NCBI GenBank assembly: GCA_945952105.1
Contig: CAMFGZ010000021.1
Coordinates: 1 to 64,000 of the forward strand
Direction: 5' to 3'
Source of the DNA: an uncultured Rhodospirillaceae bacterium
Lineage (GTDB): Bacteria; Pseudomonadota; Alphaproteobacteria; Reyranellales; Reyranellaceae
DNA: 64,000 nucleotides
Shown: positions 1 to 6,813 of the stretch, one piece after another
Layout: each line of letters opens with the position of its first letter
Numbering within the stretch: position 1 is the first letter of the stretch
Program-made: the position numbers and the translations under genes
The notes under the pieces: model-generated
Seen by the model: only the letters and a program-made list of their open reading frames with translations
What the model was told of the DNA's origin: nothing
The model's database searches: none

Positions 1-20
1 ATTGGGCACAGGGGCGAGCC

Positions 21-50
21 TTGGCCTCCGGAAGGAACGGCGCGTATAAT
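21..50 (+). promoter_or_regulatory. Probable sigma70-type promoter of the Fur-family gene
   Basis: A perfect TATAAT box lies at 45-50, with TTGGCC at 21-26 and an 18-base spacer. Transcription would start near 57, giving a short leader before the downstream coding region. This is inferred from consensus matching only; the window begins just upstream, so other promoters cannot be excluded. Confidence 0.45.
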
Positions 51-82
51 CGCCGGGTCCTCGATTGGCAAATCGGAGCCTC

Positions 83-574
83 GTGAAGAAACCGACCAAA
101 GCGGCGCCCGTCGGGCATGCCCACGACCACAATCACTGTGTCGAAGACGCGGTCGCCGCGGCCGAGAAGCTGTGCGTAACCAGGAACCTGCGCTTTACGC
201 CGCTCCGCCGCCGCGTATTGGAACTCGTCTGGTCGAGCCACAAACCGGTGGGCGCCTACGCGCTGCTCGACAGCCTGCGCAACGAGGATCTGGGCTCGGC
301 GCCGCCGACCGTCTATCGCGCGCTCGATTTCCTCATCGAAAACGGCCTGATCCACCGTATCGAGCGCATGAATGCCTTCGTCGGCTGCAGTCATCCGGGG
401 GAGGCCCATCGCGGCTTCTTCCTGATCTGCGCCGAGTGCGGCAACGCCGAGGAGATCGAGGGAGAAAGCGTCTCCGACGCGATCGCCGCCAGCGCTTCGA
501 GCCGCGGCTTCACCGCGCGCGAAATGACGCTTGAGGTGACCGGCGTCTGCGGTGAGTGCCAGCGGTCCGCTTAG
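83..574 (+). CDS. zur: Fur-family regulator, Zur-like (zinc uptake repressor)
   Basis: Metal-dependent transcriptional repressor of the Fur superfamily, most like Zur. A winged-helix N-terminal half contains the recognition segment PPTVYRALDFL, and a dimerisation half carries two CxxC pairs (CAEC and CGEC) that form the structural zinc site of the family. The stretch FVGCSH followed by EAHRGFF supplies the Cys/His ligands typical of Zur rather than iron-sensing Fur. The N terminus is His-rich (HAHDHNHC). The frame is closed by a stop at 47-49, leaving TTG at 65 or GTG at 83 as starts; GTG 83 is chosen because GGAG precedes it by 4 bases, but TTG 65 (6 residues longer) remains possible. It is monocistronic and faces metC across a palindromic repeat. 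The Zur assignment over other Fur members is inference. Confidence 0.82.
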   Translation: MKKPTKAAPVGHAHDHNHCVEDAVAAAEKLCVTRNLRFTPLRRRVLELVWSSHKPVGAYALLDSLRNEDLGSAPPTVYRALDFLIENGLIHRIERMNAFVGCSHPGEAHRGFFLICAECGNAEEIEGESVSDAIAASASSRGFTAREMTLEVTGVCGECQRSA

Positions 575-604
575 CAGCTTTTCAGTTCCAAAATAGCCGC
601 ATCA

Positions 605-729
605 CCTCATCCTGGGGAGACGCGCGCAGCGCGTCGTCTCGAAGGATGGGCAACGGGCGTGGTGCGCGTACCCATGCTTCGAGACGGCTGCCCCGAGGTA
701 TTCCGAGGGGCAGCCTTCCCAGCGTGAGG
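605..729. repeat. Palindromic intergenic repeat between convergent zur and metC
   Basis: The outer ends CCTCA (605-609) and TGAGG (725-729) are inverted, and the element contains smaller stems. The best is a perfect 9-base arm pair GGCTGCCCC (686-694) and GGGGCAGCC (707-715); a second is the self-complementary GCGCGCAGCGCG block near 621-633 flanked by GAGAC/GTCTC. It lies between two convergent genes and so could act as a bidirectional transcription end. It resembles the dispersed palindromic elements common in alphaproteobacterial genomes; whether it is multicopy cannot be told here. Confidence 0.6.
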
Positions 730-768
730 CTTGGTATCGTTACGCCTGAGTTAGCCGATGGGCCTGGA

Positions 769-1965
769 TCAGGCGTTGTGCGCGCGATTGAGGCGCTCGA
801 AGCCTTCTGCGAGGTCGGTCTTCAGGTCCTCGACGTCTTCGAGGCCGATATGGACGCGCAGGAGTTGCTTGCCCTCGGGCCACGGCACCGCCGTGCGGTA
901 CTGGTCGGGATGCGCGGGGATCATCAGGCTCTCGTAGCCACCCCAGCTCGCGCCCATGCCGAAGATGTCCATGCCGTCGAGCATGGCCGCCACCGCCGGA
1001 CGCTTGATGCCGTCGCGCAGGGTGAAGGAGAACAGGCCCGACGAACCCTGGAACTGCTTCTTCCAGTTCTCGTGGCCGGGACAGTCGGGCAGGGCGGGAT
1101 GCAGCACCTTGTCGACCTCGGGCCGCGTCTTCAGCCAGTTGGCGATTTCGAGGCCGCTCTTCTCGTGATGGCGCAGCCGAACGCCCATGGTGCGCAGGCC
1201 GCGAAGCGCCAGGTAGCAATCGTCGGGCGCGGCGTGGAAGCCGAACGACTGGCAGGCGGTCTTCGCGATCTCGAACATCTCGCGCGTGGCGCAGGAGATG
1301 ATGCCCATCATCGCGTCCGAATGGCCGACGATGTACTTGGTGCCGGCGTGGATGGAGATGTCGCAGCCATGGTCGAACGGCTTGAAGTAGAGCGGCGTCG
1401 CCCAGGTATTGTCGATCATCACGGCCGCGCCGGCCTTCTTGGCGACGGCGGCCATGCCGTCGACGTCCTGGACCTCGAAGGTCTGCGAGCCCGGCGCCTC
1501 GAGGTAGAGCACCTTGGTGTTCGGCCGCATCAGCTTGGCGATGCCCTCGGCGCCGATCATCGGGTCGAAGTAGGTGGTCTCGACGCCGAAGCCCTTCAGA
1601 GTCGTGTTGGCGAAGCGGCGGGCCGGCCCGTAGGCATTGTCGGTCACCAGCATATGATCGCCGGTCTTAAGGAAGCCCACGATGGCGCCGGTGACGGCGG
1701 CCAGTCCCGACTGGACCGCGATCGAGCGGTGCGCGCCCTCAATGGCGGCGACGGCGTCTTCAAGGGCCTTCTGGGTCGGCGTGCCGTTGCGGCCGTAGCC
1801 GAAGCCCTCGAACGGGATACGGTTCTCGAACTTGTCCATCGTCGGCGAGAGGATCGTCGACGCGTGATAGACCGGCGGATTGACGATGCCGAAATTGCTG
1901 TCGGGATCGCGGCCGGAGACGGCCAAAACGGTGTCGGGTCGGGTATAAGTTTTCTTCGAGGTCAT
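769..1965 (-). CDS. metC: Cystathionine beta-lyase (PLP-dependent, Cys/Met metabolism family)
   Basis: Predicted cytoplasmic PLP enzyme of the gamma-family that cleaves cystathionine to homocysteine, pyruvate and ammonia. The 398-residue length is normal for MetC. The cofactor lysine is K210 in the motif SIHAGTKYIVGHSD; the tyrosine/glycine-rich phosphate-binding region YGRNGTPTQ is at about residues 57-65 and MIDNTWATP, holding the ring-binding Asp, at 183-191. The ending with MGASWGGYESL fits MetC better than cystathionine gamma-synthase. The start has no strong ribosome site but matches the family N terminus. It lies 87 bases downstream of the sulfurtransferase gene on the same strand. Related gamma-lyases cannot be fully excluded from sequence alone. 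Confidence 0.9.
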   Translation of the reverse strand: MTSKKTYTRPDTVLAVSGRDPDSNFGIVNPPVYHASTILSPTMDKFENRIPFEGFGYGRNGTPTQKALEDAVAAIEGAHRSIAVQSGLAAVTGAIVGFLKTGDHMLVTDNAYGPARRFANTTLKGFGVETTYFDPMIGAEGIAKLMRPNTKVLYLEAPGSQTFEVQDVDGMAAVAKKAGAAVMIDNTWATPLYFKPFDHGCDISIHAGTKYIVGHSDAMMGIISCATREMFEIAKTACQSFGFHAAPDDCYLALRGLRTMGVRLRHHEKSGLEIANWLKTRPEVDKVLHPALPDCPGHENWKKQFQGSSGLFSFTLRDGIKRPAVAAMLDGMDIFGMGASWGGYESLMIPAHPDQYRTAVPWPEGKQLLRVHIGLEDVEDLKTDLAEGFERLNRAHNA

Positions 1966-2052
1966 GAATCAACTATGGCACAGGCTTCGCGCCGGCGGCC
2001 AGCGATAGACCTCCGTGCAGGACACACAACCGATATCCCCAGATCGAAGAGA

Positions 2053-2910
2053 TCAGGGACCGGTGACGATCGGCGTATCGGCGCGTCCACCCCATTCGGT
2101 CCAGGAACCGTCGTAGACCGCTGCTTCCGGCGCGCCCGTCAGGTAGAGGCCGAGCGCCACGACGCAGGCGGTTACGCCGGAGCCGCAGCTCGCCGTGACC
2201 TTCTTCGTCGGATCGATACCGGAAGCGGCGATGCGGGCCGCCAGCTTGTCGGCCGGTAGCATCGTGCCGGTCGCCGGATCGAGCAGTTCGTTGTACGGAA
2301 GGTTGAAGGCGCCCGGCATGTGACCCCCACGCAGGCCGGCCCGCGGCTCGGGAACCTCGCCACGGAAGCGGTTGGCGGCGCGGGCATCCACGATCTGCTC
2401 GCGCTTGCTGTCGATCAGGCCGAACACATCGTCGACAGACCGGACCAGGGAGTTGTTGAGTCGCGCCGTGAAGTGGCGCTCGCGCGGCGGCGTCGGGTCG
2501 TCGGTGACGGGCCGCCCCTCGCTCATCCACTTCGGCAGGCCGCCGTTCAGGATCGCGACGTCCTTGTAGCCCATGGCACGGAACATCCACCAGACGCGGC
2601 AGGCGCCTGTCATCGGCGTGGTGTCGTAGATCACGATCTTGTTGCCATCGCCCAGGCCCAGCCTGCGGACGCGGGAGGAGAACTTGTCCGGCGGCGGCAG
2701 CATGTGCGGCAGCGGACTCGTCGTATCGGCAATCTCGTCGATGTCGAAGAACACGGCGCCGGGAATGTGCTGCTGCACGAACTCGGCCTTGGGCTCGCGC
2801 TTCTGCGCCGGCAGGTAGAAGGAGCCGTCGACGACGCGCACGTCCGGCGCATCGAGCCGCGCGGCGAGCCATTCGGTGCTCACGAGGGCGTCGGGCCTTG
2901 CGTATTCCAT
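2053..2910 (-). CDS. sseA: 3-mercaptopyruvate/thiosulfate sulfurtransferase (tandem rhodanese)
   Basis: Two-rhodanese-domain sulfurtransferase of 285 residues. The N-terminal domain is non-catalytic; the C-terminal one ends in the active loop CGSGVT with the persulfide cysteine at about C242. Glycine/serine in this loop, rather than the basic CRKGVT type, is the pattern of 3-mercaptopyruvate sulfurtransferases. The enzyme would transfer sulfur from mercaptopyruvate to cyanide or thiol acceptors. The ATG at 2910 is preferred over an upstream in-frame ATG at 3009 because AGGAAGA lies at the right distance and the upstream extension is encoded by the palindromic repeat. It sits in a run with metC, alaX, rbsK and cysK, in keeping with cysteine metabolism. 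Confidence 0.88.
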   Translation of the reverse strand: MEYARPDALVSTEWLAARLDAPDVRVVDGSFYLPAQKREPKAEFVQQHIPGAVFFDIDEIADTTSPLPHMLPPPDKFSSRVRRLGLGDGNKIVIYDTTPMTGACRVWWMFRAMGYKDVAILNGGLPKWMSEGRPVTDDPTPPRERHFTARLNNSLVRSVDDVFGLIDSKREQIVDARAANRFRGEVPEPRAGLRGGHMPGAFNLPYNELLDPATGTMLPADKLAARIAASGIDPTKKVTASCGSGVTACVVALGLYLTGAPEAAVYDGSWTEWGGRADTPIVTGP

Positions 2911-2937
2911 TGGGATCTTCCTCTTCGCTTTGGTGTT

Positions 2938-3036
2938 CCTCTCCCCAGCTAGGGGAAAGGCTAGGTGAGGGGGCTGGTCGAAGCGTTGCTGCGCAACCCC
3001 CTCACCCAACCTCTCCCCCTATCAGCAGGGGAGAGG
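2938..3036. repeat. Long imperfect palindrome between alaX and sseA
   Basis: The left arm (about 2938-2973) reads CCTCTCCCC, a stretch, then GGTGAGGGGG; the right arm (about 2996-3036) reads CCCCCTCACC, a stretch, then GGGGAGAGG, so the whole block folds on itself. The right arm also contains its own perfect 9-base stem (CCTCTCCCC at 3010-3018 and GGGGAGAGG at 3028-3036). It lies in the 136-base gap after alaX, immediately upstream of the sseA ribosome site. It is a typical REP-like element; it could attenuate or terminate transcription between the two genes. Confidence 0.65.
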
Positions 3037-3046
3037 AGTTTGATGA

Positions 3047-3748
3047 CTAGGCCAGCGCGATGATGAAGCGCCGGTTCATCTTTCCCTTGTTCTCGATCTT
3101 GGTGCACTCGATGCGGCCGATTTCGCCGGTTCGCGCGACATGGGTGCCGCCGCAAGCCTGCAGGTCGACGCCGTCGATCGACAGGAGACGGACGCGGCCC
3201 GCGCCCATCGGCGGCCGTACGCTCATCGTCTTCACCAGTTCGGGCCGCGCCGTCAGCTCCTCGTCGGTGATCCATTGCGGCGTCACCGGCCGGTCGAGCG
3301 CGATCAGTTTGTTGACCTCCTCGGTGACCCATTCCTTCGTCGGCACCTCGCCATCGAGGTTGAAGTCGAGACGGCTCTTGTCGGCGCCGACCTGGCCGCC
3401 CGTGACGCTGCCTTTGATGACGGAGGACATCACATGCATCGCGGTATGCATGCGCATGTGGAGATGCCGGCGCTCCCAGTCGAGCGCGGTGTGGACCTTC
3501 GCTCCGGCTGCGGGGCGGGGCGCGTCGGGCGCCAGTACGTGCAGCACGTCGCCGCCATCGGCCTTCACCGTGTCGACGATCCGCGCCTCGCCGCCGTCCC
3601 AGCGCATCACTCCGGTATCGCCGGGTTGCCCGCCGCCCGTTGGGTAGAAGATCGAGCGGTCGAGCCGCACGCCGCGCTCCTCGACGGCGGTCACGGTGGC
3701 GTCGGCTTCCTTGATGTAGGCGTCCTGCCTGAAGAGTTCTTCGACCAT
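3047..3748 (-). CDS. alaX: Alanyl-tRNA editing protein AlaX
   Basis: Free-standing trans-editing factor that hydrolyses misacylated Ser-tRNA(Ala) or Gly-tRNA(Ala). The 233-residue protein shows the AlaX-M layout: an N-terminal beta-barrel domain with FYPTGGGQPGDTG (35-46) followed by the second additional domain of AlaRS. The four zinc ligands are visible: H101 and H105 in HMRMHTAMH, and C199 and H203 in QACGGTHVARTGEIG. It follows rbsK by 9 bases and belongs to the cysteine-gene run. Family AlaX proteins act in the cytoplasm. Substrate preference (Ser versus Gly) cannot be read from the sequence. Confidence 0.88.
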   Translation of the reverse strand: MVEELFRQDAYIKEADATVTAVEERGVRLDRSIFYPTGGGQPGDTGVMRWDGGEARIVDTVKADGGDVLHVLAPDAPRPAAGAKVHTALDWERRHLHMRMHTAMHVMSSVIKGSVTGGQVGADKSRLDFNLDGEVPTKEWVTEEVNKLIALDRPVTPQWITDEELTARPELVKTMSVRPPMGAGRVRLLSIDGVDLQACGGTHVARTGEIGRIECTKIENKGKMNRRFIIALA

Positions 3749-3757
3749 GACGGGGAT

Positions 3758-4672
3758 TTAGGCTTTCGCCAGCCGCGCCGCAACTTCCGGGCCGGTCGGC
3801 ATCGCCGGCGCAGCGCCAAGTTTCTCGACCGAGCAGGAGGCGGCGGCACTCGCGAAACGCGCGGCTTCCGCGGGCGTGCGGCCCGCCGCCAGTTGTGAGG
3901 CGAGGGCGCCCACGAAGCAATCGCCGGCACCGGTCGTGTCGGCGACCTTGCTCGGAAAGGCCGGAATGGCATCGACGCCCGTCGCGGTCACGACGATGGC
4001 GCCGCGTGCGCCCAGCGTTGCAATGACCGCGCGCGCGCCGCGGTCGCGCAGGATGTTGCAGGCGGCGACGACTCTCTCCTGGGAACTCGACGCATCGAGG
4101 CGGGCACCTGTTGCCTGCGAAAGCTCGATCTCGTTCAGCACGGCGACATCGACGGATTTCATCAGTTCCGCCGGATGCTCGGCGAAAGGCGCGAGATTGA
4201 GGACGGTTCGCGCGCCGGCCTCGCGGGCACGCGCGAGGATTTCCTGCGTGGCCGCCAGTGGAGTCTCGAATTGCGCCACCCATACTTCATCGCGCTGCGG
4301 TTCGTGGTGCAGCATGGACGCCTCGAAGTGCATGTTGGCGCCCGACGCGACGGTGATGGAATTGTCGCCGTCGGCAACCTGGATCAACGCGACACCGGTC
4401 GCCGGACCTTCGACCTCGGTCACGCTGGTGCTGTCGACGTCATTGTCGGCCAGGAACCCGCGCAGGCCATTGGCGAAGGAGTCGTTGCCGACGGCGCCGA
4501 CCATCGCTGTGGGGACGCCGAGACGGGCCGAGGCGATGGCCTGGTTGAGTCCCTTTCCGCCGGGCAGGAAGGAGACTTCCGCGCCCAGGATCGTCTCGCC
4601 GCGCTCCGGCAGCCGCGCGCTCTGCACGACGACATCCATGTTGAGGCTACCGCAGACCACGACCCGGCTCAT
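3758..4672 (-). CDS. rbsK: Ribokinase (PfkB carbohydrate kinase family)
   Basis: Predicted sugar kinase of 304 residues that phosphorylates ribose or a related sugar with ATP. It shows PfkB signature 1 (LPGGKGLNQA, residues 37-46, with L replacing the more usual A) and signature 2 (DTTGAGDCF, 245-253, with the catalytic base D251 in the GAGD anion hole). The N terminus MSRVVVCGSLNMDVVV matches ribokinase. There is no ribose transporter nearby; the gene is sandwiched between cysK (10-base gap) and alaX (9-base gap), so co-transcription with them is likely. Substrate is inferred from the family; another PfkB sugar or nucleoside kinase is possible. Confidence 0.82.
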   Translation of the reverse strand: MSRVVVCGSLNMDVVVQSARLPERGETILGAEVSFLPGGKGLNQAIASARLGVPTAMVGAVGNDSFANGLRGFLADNDVDSTSVTEVEGPATGVALIQVADGDNSITVASGANMHFEASMLHHEPQRDEVWVAQFETPLAATQEILARAREAGARTVLNLAPFAEHPAELMKSVDVAVLNEIELSQATGARLDASSSQERVVAACNILRDRGARAVIATLGARGAIVVTATGVDAIPAFPSKVADTTGAGDCFVGALASQLAAGRTPAEAARFASAAASCSVEKLGAAPAMPTGPEVAARLAKA

Positions 4673-4682
4673 CGATGAAGCC

Positions 4683-5684
4683 TCACTTCATCCAGCGCGG
4701 CAGCGGCAGATTTTTCTCGCGCAGGAAGGCCGGATTGAAGAGCTTCGACTGATAGCGGCTGCCGCCGTCGCACAGGATGGTGACGATGGTCTTGCCCGGC
4801 CCCAGTTCCCGGGCGAGCCGCATGGCGCCGACGATATTGATGGCGGTCGAGCCGCCCAGCACCAGCCCCTCATGCTCGATCAGGTCGAACAGGACGGGCA
4901 GGGCCTCCTCGTCCGTGATCTGGTAGGCCATGTCGATCGGCGTGCCTTCGAGGTTGGCCGTGACGCGGCCCTGACCAATGCCTTCCGTGACCGAATTGCC
5001 CTCGGCCTTCAATTCTCCCCTGGTGTGCCAGTTGAAGAGCGCCGAACCCATCGGATCGCTCAATGCGATCTTGACGTTGGGATTGCGTTCCTTCAGGGCG
5101 CGCGAGATGCCGGCCAGCGTGCCGCCGCTGCCGACGGAGCAGGTGAAGCCATCGACCTTGCCCTCGGTCTGATCCCAGATTTCCGGTCCGGTGGTGCGGT
5201 AGTGGCCATCACGGTTGGCGGTATTGTCGAACTGGTTGGCCCAGATCGCGCCGGCCGGCTCCTTGGCCGCCAACTCCTCCGCGAGCGCGCCGGAAAAGCG
5301 GACATAGTTGTTCGGGTTCGAGTAGGGCGCGGCGGGGACGAGGCGCAGGTCGGCGCCGCACAGGCGCAGCATGTCCTTCTTTTCCTGGCTCTGCGTCTCG
5401 GGCATCACGATGACCGAGCGGTAGCCGCGTGCGTTGGCGACCAGCGCAATGCCGATGCCGGTATTGCCGGCCGTGCCCTCGACGATGACGCCACCGGGCT
5501 TGAGCTTCCCTCTCTTCTCTGCGTCTTCGATGATGGCCAGCGCGGCACGATCCTTCACCGAACCGCCGGGATTCAGGAATTCCGCCTTGCCGTAGATGTC
5601 GCAACCCGTCGCCTCCGACGCGGCGCGCAGCTTGATCAGCGGCGTGTTGCCGATGCTATCGATGAAACCCGACCGGACGTTCAT
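4683..5684 (-). CDS. cysK: Cysteine synthase A-like PLP enzyme (O-acetylserine sulfhydrylase)
   Basis: Fold-type II PLP enzyme that makes cysteine from O-acetylserine and sulfide. The cofactor lysine is K44 in NPGGSVKDRAA, the substrate loop is EGTAGNTGIG, and the phosphate-binding loop is SVGSGGTLAG. At 333 residues it is slightly longer than E. coli CysK, with a C-terminal extension (SKLFNPAFLREKNLPLP) seen in many alphaproteobacterial orthologues. The start ATG at 5684 matches the conserved N terminus (GFIDSIGNTPLIKL); an upstream in-frame ATG would add 24 poorly conserved residues. It heads the tight block cysK-rbsK-alaX and probably supplies the same pathway as sseA and metC. Confidence 0.88.
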   Translation of the reverse strand: MNVRSGFIDSIGNTPLIKLRAASEATGCDIYGKAEFLNPGGSVKDRAALAIIEDAEKRGKLKPGGVIVEGTAGNTGIGIALVANARGYRSVIVMPETQSQEKKDMLRLCGADLRLVPAAPYSNPNNYVRFSGALAEELAAKEPAGAIWANQFDNTANRDGHYRTTGPEIWDQTEGKVDGFTCSVGSGGTLAGISRALKERNPNVKIALSDPMGSALFNWHTRGELKAEGNSVTEGIGQGRVTANLEGTPIDMAYQITDEEALPVLFDLIEHEGLVLGGSTAINIVGAMRLARELGPGKTIVTILCDGGSRYQSKLFNPAFLREKNLPLPRWMK

Positions 5685-5771
5685 GACCTGCTCGCTCTCT
5701 TCACCCTGCGCTCGCTCCCGGGCGGGACGGTAGACAGGGAGGAGGGCGGCATGCAACCCGCGCGGCGAGTT

Positions 5772-6386
5772 CTATCGCCAGCGGTTTCGCACCTCGTCGC
5801 GATGCAGGGCGAGCCACTGCAACGCCATCACGCCGACGGCATTGTCGACCTCGTCGCGGTCGAGCAGCGCACGCGCCTCCGCGAACGGCATGGCCTTCAC
5901 GAGGATATTCTCGTTCTCCGCCTCGAGGCCGTGGATGCCGCCGACGCCGGTCGCATCGATGCGACCGAGGAAACTGCTGCAAGTCTCCGAACAGGCACCC
6001 GGACTGAGGACGACGCTGTTCATGGGAACGAGGTCGAGAATCGTTACCCCGGCTTCCTCGGTGGCCTCGCGTCGGGCAACGTCCGCGGGCGTTTCGCCCT
6101 CCTCGATGACACCGGCGACGATTTCCCAGTCCCAGGGATGGCGCCCGGCCGCATAGGAGCCGGCACGGAACTGGCGGATCAGCACGACCTCGTCGCGGAC
6201 AGGATCGTAGGGCAGCACGGCGGCGGCCTGGCCGCGCTCGAAGACCTCGCGCTTCACCTCACCGCTCTGGCCGCCCTGGTACAGGCTGTGGCGGAACAGG
6301 TAGCGGGCGATACGAAAATAGCCCTGGAAGGCCACGGTCCGGTCGATCAGTTCGGCCTTTTCGCCGGGTAGCGGGATGGATGGCAT
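5772..6386 (-). CDS. nudF: ADP-ribose pyrophosphatase-type Nudix hydrolase
   Basis: Nudix hydrolase of 204 residues, likely cleaving ADP-ribose to AMP and ribose 5-phosphate in the cytoplasm. The Nudix box GX5EX7REUXEEXGU is complete at residues 92-114 (it starts GVIEEGETP and ends REATEEAGV). The segment RQFRAGSY before it and LSPGACSE after it are characteristic of the ADPRase subgroup. ATG 6386 is chosen because GGAG lies 8 bases upstream; a GTG three codons earlier would overlap that site. Oddly, a strong terminator of the tRNA-Asn gene ends only 19 bases upstream, leaving little room for a promoter. Confidence 0.85.
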   Translation of the reverse strand: MPSIPLPGEKAELIDRTVAFQGYFRIARYLFRHSLYQGGQSGEVKREVFERGQAAAVLPYDPVRDEVVLIRQFRAGSYAAGRHPWDWEIVAGVIEEGETPADVARREATEEAGVTILDLVPMNSVVLSPGACSETCSSFLGRIDATGVGGIHGLEAENENILVKAMPFAEARALLDRDEVDNAVGVMALQWLALHRDEVRNRWR

Positions 6387-6404
6387 GATTCGCACTCCAC
6401 AAGC

Positions 6405-6435
6405 AAAAAGGGCCGTCCCTTTTCAGGAACGGCCC
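6405..6435 (-). terminator. Rho-independent terminator of the tRNA-Asn/tRNA-Cys unit
   Basis: On the minus strand a 10-base stem (GGGCCGTTCC paired with GGGACGGCCC, one G-T wobble) with a 6-base loop is followed by TTTTT. It starts 4 bases after the CCA end of tRNA-Asn and stops 19 bases before the nudF start. Confidence 0.85.
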
Positions 6436-6439
6436 CAAT

Positions 6440-6514
6440 TGGCTCCGGAGGTAGGAATCGAACCTACGGCCAGGCGATTAACAGTCGCCTGCTCTACCGC
6501 TGAGCTACTCCGGA
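6440..6514 (-). tRNA. tRNA-Asn (anticodon GTT)
   Basis: A 75-base cloverleaf reads on the minus strand from TCCGGAGTAGCTCAGCGG to the encoded CCA. The acceptor stem TCCGGAG/CTCCGGA is perfectly paired, the anticodon loop is CTGTTAA in a GGCGA/TCGCC stem, and the T arm is GTAGG TTCGATT CCTAC. The discriminator base is G, as expected for tRNA-Asn. A terminator follows directly. Confidence 0.97.
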
Positions 6515-6611
6515 ATAAACTCGGTTGCGACGGCGGTAACGTCGGCCGCGAAGGCGCGGTCTTTTGACAGAGCCGGTCCTGAGACGCAAGGCCTGTCGTT
6601 TGTGCAAATTG

Positions 6612-6685
6612 TGGAGGCCCGGGCCGGAGTCGAACCGGCCTGGAAGGATTTGCAGTCCTCTGCATAGCCGCTTTGCTACCGGGCC
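6612..6685 (-). tRNA. tRNA-Cys (anticodon GCA)
   Basis: A 74-base cloverleaf on the minus strand with acceptor stem GGCCCGG/CCGGGCC, anticodon loop CTGCAAA, T arm GCCGG TTCGACT CCGGC, discriminator T(U) and an encoded CCA. The U discriminator base is the main identity element for cysteinyl-tRNA synthetase. It lies 97 bases upstream of tRNA-Asn on the same strand and the two are probably one transcript. Confidence 0.97.
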
Positions 6686-6703
6686 GCACAACATGCGCGC
6701 GGT

Positions 6704-6733
6704 GCTATACGCGTCGCACGACAAGCCGGTCAA
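6704..6733 (-). promoter_or_regulatory. Probable promoter of the tRNA-Cys/tRNA-Asn unit
   Basis: Read on the minus strand: TTGACC (6733-6728), an 18-base spacer, then TATAGC (6709-6704). The -10 box is about 18 bases before the tRNA-Cys 5' end at 6685, a normal distance for a stable RNA gene. Confidence 0.6.
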
Positions 6734-6755
6734 GCCGGGCGCGACGCAGCGGCCT

Positions 6756-6785
6756 TTGACGCTGTCGTCCGCGGACGCCTATATA
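6756..6785 (+). promoter_or_regulatory. Probable promoter of the pcm-tolC-popZ unit
   Basis: TTGACG at 6756-6761 and TATATA at 6780-6785 are separated by 18 bases, close to the sigma70 consensus. They lie 28 bases before the ATG at 6814 and diverge from the tRNA promoter at 6704-6733, so the 127-base gap holds two back-to-back promoters. Confidence 0.55.
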
Positions 6786-6813
6786 GCGACCCGCTACATC
6801 TAGGGGGCAGCCT

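Noticed and set aside
1966..2052. Possible SAM riboswitch upstream of metC
   Set aside because: The 87-base gap shows no conserved SAM-I or SAM-II core; metC is probably expressed from the sseA transcript.
556..2259. Long plus-strand open frame opposite metC and sseA
   Set aside because: It is the complement shadow of two recognised enzymes in GC-rich DNA; its translation is Arg/Ala/Gly/His-rich with no family features.
3876..6371. 831-codon plus-strand open frame opposite rbsK, cysK and nudF
   Set aside because: Runs across three clearly identified genes on the other strand and their gaps; low-complexity translation and no ribosome site.
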